From Ustilaginoidea virens (lineage: Eukaryota > Ascomycota > Sordariomycetes > Hypocreales > Clavicipitaceae), in assembly GCF_000687475.1 (NCBI RefSeq), contig NC_057320.1, positions 2,108,001 through 2,172,000 on the forward strand: a DNA stretch of 64,000 bases. The letters are read 5' to 3'. Positions within the stretch are counted from its first letter, which is position 1, and every line of letters begins with the position of its first letter. Shown here one piece after another: positions 58,380-64,000 of this stretch. The notes beneath the pieces were generated by a model. It was not told where the DNA came from. It did no database searches and worked only from the letters and a program-made list of their open reading frames with translations. The translations under genes were made by a program, and so were the position numbers.

Positions 58380-58709
58380 TGTCGGAATCGCTATCGTAAG
58401 GTGCCTAATTGGGCATATTGCGACGGATGTGCCGCGCACACCCGTTGCGCACGATGTGGCCACTTTTGCCCCTGTGCCCCTGAGCCCGGTAGGGCACGCG
58501 GGCAGCCCGGCCCGACCGCGCCGATGCACGTGACTACGGCACGCACAAAAAGGCCATATCGTGTAATTACTCTTTTGCTTCCTTTCTTTCCTCTTAGTTA
58601 GTCAGTCATAATCAAAGAAGTAATTATACCTTTGACCGGTGACCTCACGGTACTTAATACCACGCGCGCGACCCTACGTATAACTGGGTACCCCGAGTTT
58701 ATATCAACA
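58380..58709 (+). repeat. B1 3' LTR (330 bp)
   Basis: TGTCGGAATCGC...TTTATATCAACA. Contains CAATTGGGCA and CGCGCGCG motifs. ORFs 58288-58533, 58329-58529 and 58401-58601 are shadows. Confidence 0.95.
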
Positions 58710-59120
58710 ATACTCTCCCACTTATAGTACCTCTTGGTACGGTACTTACGGCACCTTTATATTACAGCACCTATAGCACCCACGGCACTTACGGCACCTA
58801 TATTACGGCATTTATGGCACCTATGGTACTTACGGCTCCTATATTACGGCACCTATAAGCACCTTGAATACTAACGCTATAGTACAGATTTACATAGCGC
58901 CTACGGCACTTATGCTTTTTATATTAAGACCTACCGCTATATTCTGCGGTTACCTTTTATAGTAGGCTACTAGCCACTATATATATTGGCTGTCTAGCTA
59001 GTTATTCGACTATTTTACTAGTTACTCGACTATTTTGCTAGCTATTCAGCTAGTTATTCCTCTGTTTTTATAACTATCGGCACCATTTTTTAATGGATTT
59101 TTAGACCTTTCTTGCCTATA
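58710..59120 (+). repeat. C3 leader, second part, with tandem TACGGCACCT-type repeats
   Basis: Resumes after the second ATACT. 58740-58865 is an array of about 10-bp TACGGCACCTA units; 58990-59060 holds the CTATTTTACTAGTTACTCGA repeat. Both are the reverse of the arrays in C1 and C2 leaders. Confidence 0.72.
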
Positions 59121-62100
59121 ATGGCAGAATTAGGGTCTTCTACCTATAAGGTCCCTGAATCCGATACTGAGGCTGATACTAATGCACAACTATAGCTGGA
59201 TATAGACGATATGAAGTCCTAGATGAATATACTAACTGACCTTATATAGGGCCTAGTTAGTAGGCAAAATAACGACACCTAGCCTAACTAGGCTACTAAT
59301 AAGAAGCCTACTAAAGCTACTAAAGCTAGACCTTCTACTAAGATAACTACCACTAAGGATAATAATGATGAGGCTAACGTTATGGAAATTAACTAACTTT
59401 TTACCCCTATAAAATATAAGGGTAAAGAGCCTATTTATACAACGCTACCAATAACTATTACCAACTAAATTAGTGATGGGGCTATTAAAGAATTAGCTAA
59501 GACTGCCAACCGCTTTAAGGAGTCTTAGAAGCTAAAAAGCCCCTATAATTTCGACTAGTAGAAGCAGGCCCTTACTATACAACTTCGGGCCTTTAAAATA
59601 GCTAACTTTATTAACGACCCCTCTATAGTAAGGCACTTTGATGAGTCTGAGTAGGCACTTTTACTACTAATGCTAAAGAATAGCTGTGGTAAAGAAGCTA
59701 TAGAGGCTATAGACTGGTATAATAACCTAGAGAAAGCCTACCTTCTGCTAGTAGCCTAGTACTACTACTCACTAGAAGTATAGTGGGCATACTTATACCC
59801 TACCTTTTATACCCTTACTTTTACCGGTTATAAAGGCACTTTAGAGGCTTTTAATAGCGAATTTAACAGCTATATTTCTCGCCTTAGAATCTTAGGTTTT
59901 AAGATCGACTCTTTCGACCAAATTAATTAGTATCTATAGGCTGTAGAAGGGGTATTTACCCGCTAGATGGAATATCAATACTCTATAATTAGGGCTTATA
60001 GTGCCTAGGGTGTTATTAATAGCAGCAAATTTAACCTCTAGTATTTTATAGTTAACCTACTAGAAGAATAGCGTTCTAAAGGGTCTAATAAGGTAGCTAC
60101 TAATAATAACCCTAAGCAGCTTAAGGCTATTAAGGACTCTAAGAATAAAGGGTCTACTAATGCCGCTTCTACTAATAATAGCAAGAATAATTCTACTAAT
60201 AATAGGAAAAAGAAGCAGTAATAGAAAAAGAAATAGGACTCTAGTAGCAATCAGCAAGATATCGAGGCCTTTATTATAGGCAATTATAATACCTAGGATA
60301 TTAATATATCCTATTCCTCTTCTTCTACCACTATATCCACTGAAAACCAGCCTTTAGCTATAAGCTATAGTGCTAAATCAGGCGGTAGGACCCCTAAGGA
60401 TGCCCTCTTTTACGATATAGGCTCTACTTGTTATATTGTTAATAATAAGAAGCATTTTACCACTTTTTACCACTTTGAGAAGAATGATAAGCCGGTAATT
60501 ACTATTAGTGGTAGCCCTATTTCCCCTACTGGTTAGGGCATAGCACGATTTACTATTCTATAGGGTATTAATCCTACCAAATGGGGTATTATAGAGCTTA
60601 AGAATGCACTATATATTCCTACCTTAGATATTAATATCATTAGCGGTGTAAAGCACTATACTGCTAAAGGGGTACTAATTAAAAATCAGCTTTGGTCAGC
60701 AAGCCGTAAATATATTAGCATTTTTAATTTTAAAAAATACGGCTTTTTCCTTCCATAGAAAGGAATAGATACACCACTACTATATCAACCTTGCAGTCAT
60801 TATACTATTACTAATAGTATAATAGTAGAGGTCCCCAGCCCTACTAACCCTGCTGATTATAGTAATCCTGAGGATACCACTATTACCCCTATTCCTACTA
60901 CTGTAACTAGTAAAGAACCTATAGAGGCTACTAACCCTACTACTAATTCTCTTGCTATTACGATTAGCGAAGAGCCCGCTATTACGACTAGCGAAAATCC
61001 TATAGTAGCTACTAGCCCTACTCCTGTCCCTATAGCTACTAATATAGAATATCAGAAGCTATTACAGTTAGCCGGCATTTGGCATATACGGCTAGGGCAT
61101 ATAGGTATTTAGCTACTTAAAAAGACCTATGCTAATACCCCTGGTCTGCCTAACCTTAATAAGGTTAAAGATGCTGATTTTCGCTGCCTAGCCTATATCT
61201 AGGCTAAAAAGGTTAGAAGACCTTCTAAGGATGCGATACCTAATCTAGCTAAATGCCTGGATATTATAGAAAGTGATACTTTTGCTATATCACCTATGCT
61301 ATATAATAAACGACCTGTTGTCCTTATATTAGTGGATAGAAAATCCCGATTCCGCTGGCTTTACTTGCTGCCTAATAGGGAAAGTACTATTATTTTTAAA
61401 GCATTATAGAGCTTTATACAGAGCCTATAGGTCAGATATAGTAAAACGCCTATTGAATTCCACTATGATGGTGGAAATAAAATCAATAAAATACTTAGTA
61501 ATTAGCTTATTGAATAAGGTATAGCTTTTAATACCTTTTGCCCCTATATTCACGAACAAAACGGCCTAGCTAAGCGCTCTATTAGGGTTATAGCTGATAG
61601 GCTATGTGCTACTATAGCCTGGTTAAGGCTACTATCTAACCTCTAGTCTGCTATAATTACTGGCGTTATTATGCTAGTAAATATAATAGCTGTTACTAAC
61701 AGACCTTCTAGCCCCTATTAGGAGCTACTAAAGGATTATGACTAGATAATACTAGAGTACTACCCTAACCTTATTAACCTTAGGGCTATTAGAGCAGCTA
61801 TTGAAGTACTTATACCATACGAAAAGCGTGTAAAAAGCCGCAAATTAGCGCCCCGTACCGAGCCTAGTAGGCTCCTTACTACTCTAGGTAATAATACTTA
61901 CCTAGTCTACCTTCTAAAAAAGAAGGTTATTACTAAATTAACTTTTATTACCTTTATCCACCAAAATGAAGGTATAGGCCCTATTTCTAATGGCCTAGAA
62001 GGAGACTTTCATAGAGGGCAAAATATAGGTTTAGAGGGGGTATTTAGCAGTAAAGAACCTGCTATTTTACTGGATGACCTGGAAAGCATCCCTGACCCTA

Positions 62101-62307
62101 CTAACCTTATTAGCATTATTAATATTAATGCTATACCGGATGACCTAGAAAGCATGCCGGACCCTACTAATTTTATTAGCATTACTAATGCTACCCTAGA
62201 TGATATTACTAATACTAATACTACCGTAGATTACCTTCCTAAGTCAGAAGGTACTATACTATAGTCCCTGGCTACTGTAAAGGATGACCTTATAGATATC
62301 CTTATTA
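59121..62307 (+). pseudogene. C3 gag-protease-integrase, truncated by B4
   Basis: Frame 3 from ATG GCA GAA at 59121 (conserved in C1 and C2). Gag runs to about 60080, then a Lys/Asn/Ser linker (60080-60240). The protease has Asp-Ile-Gly-Ser at 60414-60425, intact. A Thr/Pro/Ile/Asn spacer lies at 60820-61040. The pre-integrase HHCC has His-Ile-Arg-Leu-Gly-His-like order near 61080-61210, partly changed. In the integrase core (61250-61600) Ala-Lys-Arg-Ser stands where Ala-Glu-Arg is expected, so the catalytic Glu reads Lys at 61572. The spacer after the integrase carries a near-duplicated segment Asp-Asp-Leu-Glu-Ser-(Ile/Met)-Pro (62075-62165). Reverse transcriptase would follow beyond B4. Related to A1 along its whole length. 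Confidence 0.88.
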
Positions 62308-62650
62308 TGTTGGTGTCACATCAAGGGGTACCCAGTTGTACGTAGGGTTGCGCGCGTGGTATTAAGTACCGTGAGGTCACCGGTCAAAGGTATGATTACT
62401 TCTTTGATTATGACTGACTAACTAAGAGGAAAGAAAGGAAGCAAAAGAGTAATTATACGATATGGCCTTTTTGTGCGTGCCGTAGTTATGTGCTTCGGCG
62501 CGGTCGGGCCGGACTGCCCGCGTGCCCTACCGGGCTTAAGGGCATAGGGGCAAAAGTGGCCACATCGTGCGTAATGGGTGTGCGCGGCATATTCGTCGTA
62601 ATATGCCTAATTAGTGCCCAATTGGGCACCTTGCGATAGCGATTCCGATA
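62308..62650 (-). repeat. B4 3' LTR, variant (343 bp)
   Basis: B LTR in minus orientation, but the first 16 bases read TGTTGGTGTCACATCA where other copies have TGTTGATATAAACTCG, and there is a short tandem duplication of the TGCC(C/T)AATT block near 62600-62625. Cuts C3. Confidence 0.85.
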
Positions 62651-62943
62651 TTAGCAGCTTCTCTTTTTATAGAAGAAAATATTGGAATCGCTAGGATATA
62701 AGGCGCATACATAGAAAGAAAAGTGTGGCGCGGTCTTAGTAGGTTATGCCGCCGATAACGCTATCGCGCCGCGCGGCCGGCATTATACCGTATAGCCGGT
62801 ATATTGAATATCGTAGCCAAAACAAAAGGGCAAAAAGGGGCGGTAGTAAATATAGGAAAAACGGCCGCATTGAATATAATATTGAATATAGGAAAATCTA
62901 TATATTTGCCACGTATTATATCACTAATACCTTCTAAATGCAG
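62651..62943 (-). other. B4 3' untranslated region
   Basis: Same as B1 58090-58379 in reverse, with the LTR-boundary inverted repeat (about 62637-62693). The ORF 62746-62937 has no coding support. Confidence 0.7.
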
Positions 62944-64000
62944 TTAGATATTGACCGGCCTCTTTACCCACCCTTCTATATATATAATAGCCTAATTTCG
63001 GTCGATAAAGGTCTTAAGGGCTTTATTAGGCATTCCCTTAGTTATTGCGTCGGCGAGATTATTATTCCTATTGATCCAATAGATCTTATAAATCTCCTAG
63101 TGCTTATATGACTATCGTAAGGCTATAATATTTATTATGAGCCTCTTTTCCTTAGTAGTACCTAGCTTAATAAGGCATTCGTATAGCGAAAACGAATCCG
63201 TATATATAACTATGGGGATCTTTAGCAATCCTAGCCTGCTAGTAATTATATTAAGGGTCGTGCCTATCGTATATACGATATCGACCCCTTGCACTATACT
63301 ATATAGCTCCGAAGCGAGTGCACTATGCGTTACCCGCTTGCTCTTTGTAGAGCTGTAAGTAATAATATTACTGGTTAGCTGGAAGGTGTTATTCGCAGTA
63401 TCTGCCTTATTCTTTAGTATAATTATATAACTAATCTGGGAGCTTAAATCTTTATTGTTGGCAAAGGATCCGTCAATAAATATAAAGATCTTAGCTGTGG
63501 TAAGGGCTAAATTGATGTATTATAAGCTATAATCCTGGTTATTGCGCTGCTATTGAAGGCGCTTATTTAACCTTATGATATCCTTAGGGTTAGGCTATTA
63601 ATATTATGCCGCGATGGATAGGTCGAAAGACGCCTCAGGCTGGCAGACCGTAGCTATATAAGCATCGCGAGTATATTATTTAATATAATTATACTGGGCT
63701 ATAGGTGTATTTTTGTTGATGGTCGTAATCTTCTTACTTTAACCTTTCTAGCATAATATTATACCATCAGCATTAGCCGTTAGTATACACCCGTTGAATA
63801 TTAGGGGTACGGTTGGTAATAGCTTCGTTTTAAGCTTAGCGTTAAAGCCTGCCTTAGTAAGCTTTAATTCTTTCTATTAGAAGAAGGTATTATTACTTAG
63901 GCTAAAGGTATCATTAGTCTATATACCTACGATACCGAAGTATATGCTAGTATCGCCAGTATAGTTAGGAGCATTAGTATAATCAGTATCGTTATTACCG
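62944..64000 (-). pseudogene. B4 pol C-terminal part: RNase H and reverse transcriptase, runs off the window
   Basis: Minus frame ending with TAA at 62946-62944 (TGA in B1). RNase H about 63000-63530, with the open piece 63112-63294 and its shadow 63137-63358. Reverse transcriptase active site: Asn-Asp for Asp-Asp (63915-63910) and the preceding Gln is a stop. The remaining element lies right of the window. Confidence 0.87.

Larger units (their letters stand above)
51472..58709 (+). mobile_element. B1: complete copia-type LTR retrotransposon, 7.2 kb, TSD ATACT
   Basis: LTRs 51472-51801 and 58380-58709 (both 330 bp), ATACT at 51467-51471 and 58710-58714, leader, one gag-pol reading, 3' hairpin region. 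Best reference copy for family B. Confidence 0.96.
50318..62307 (+). mobile_element. C3: Ty1/copia-type element, plus strand, interrupted by B1 and truncated by B4
   Basis: 5' LTR 50318-51091, primer site, leader to 51471, B1 insertion 51472-58709 (TSD ATACT), leader from 58715, gag-protease-integrase 59121-62307, then cut by the B4 LTR. Removing B1 rebuilds a leader that matches C2 base for base around the junction. Left target site CCTAC (50313-50317). Confidence 0.92.

Overview
The window is one block of nested, mutation-riddled retrotransposons. I found no convincing host gene, tRNA, rRNA or CRISPR. It looks like an AT-rich repeat compartment (centromere, subtelomere or similar gene-poor block) of a filamentous ascomycete. 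Reasons: Ty1/copia-type LTR elements and a Tad1-like LINE dominate; the reading frames are collinear with known retroelement proteins but broken almost only by TAG/TAA at places where Gln or Trp is expected; and paired LTRs of one element differ by C/T and G/A transitions, with TpA everywhere. That is the signature of repeat-induced point mutation (RIP). The phylum-level call is an inference from these features, not a species identification. Most short ORFs in this sequence are shadows inside LTRs or dead polyproteins.

Family names used here are local labels. A: copia-type, 715-bp LTRs. B: copia-type, 330-bp LTRs. C: copia-type, LTRs 690-790 bp, protein related to A. D: one unclassified fragment starting TGTGAAGG. 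E: copia-type, 568-bp LTRs. L: Tad1-like non-LTR element.

Layout: 1-3552 C1 (minus, partial); 3553-3594 last 42 bp of an A LTR; 3595-6136 C2 (minus, partial); 6137-9948 B0 (minus, partial) carrying a solo C LTR (8962-9701); 9949-10476, 17384-18987 and 25607-25836 are three pieces of one LINE copy L1, split by E (10477-17383, minus, complete) and by L2 (18988-25606, complete LINE with a 16-bp target duplication). 25837-28779 is B3 (plus, 5' half). 28780-29443 plus 45691-49687 is B5 (minus), split by B2 (29444-45690, minus, complete). B2 itself holds a solo A LTR (31910-32635), a solo C LTR (34372-35157) and a complete A1 (35541-43014, plus). 49688-50317 is D. 50318-51471 plus 58710-62307 is C3 (plus), split by a complete B1 (51472-58709, plus) and cut by B4 (62308-end, minus).

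Target-site duplications let most of the insertion order be read directly: B0 contains L1; L1 contains E, L2 and B3; B3 contains B5; B5 contains B2 and D; B2 contains A1 and two solo LTRs; D contains C3; C3 contains B1 and B4. The deepest chain is seven elements. A1, among the innermost, is also the least degraded. All copies look non-autonomous now: start codons, protease, integrase and reverse-transcriptase residues are lost in various copies. The most unusual piece is a 1.5-kb stretch at the 3' end of L2 whose minus strand reads as a broken Ser/Asn-rich protein of unknown identity.
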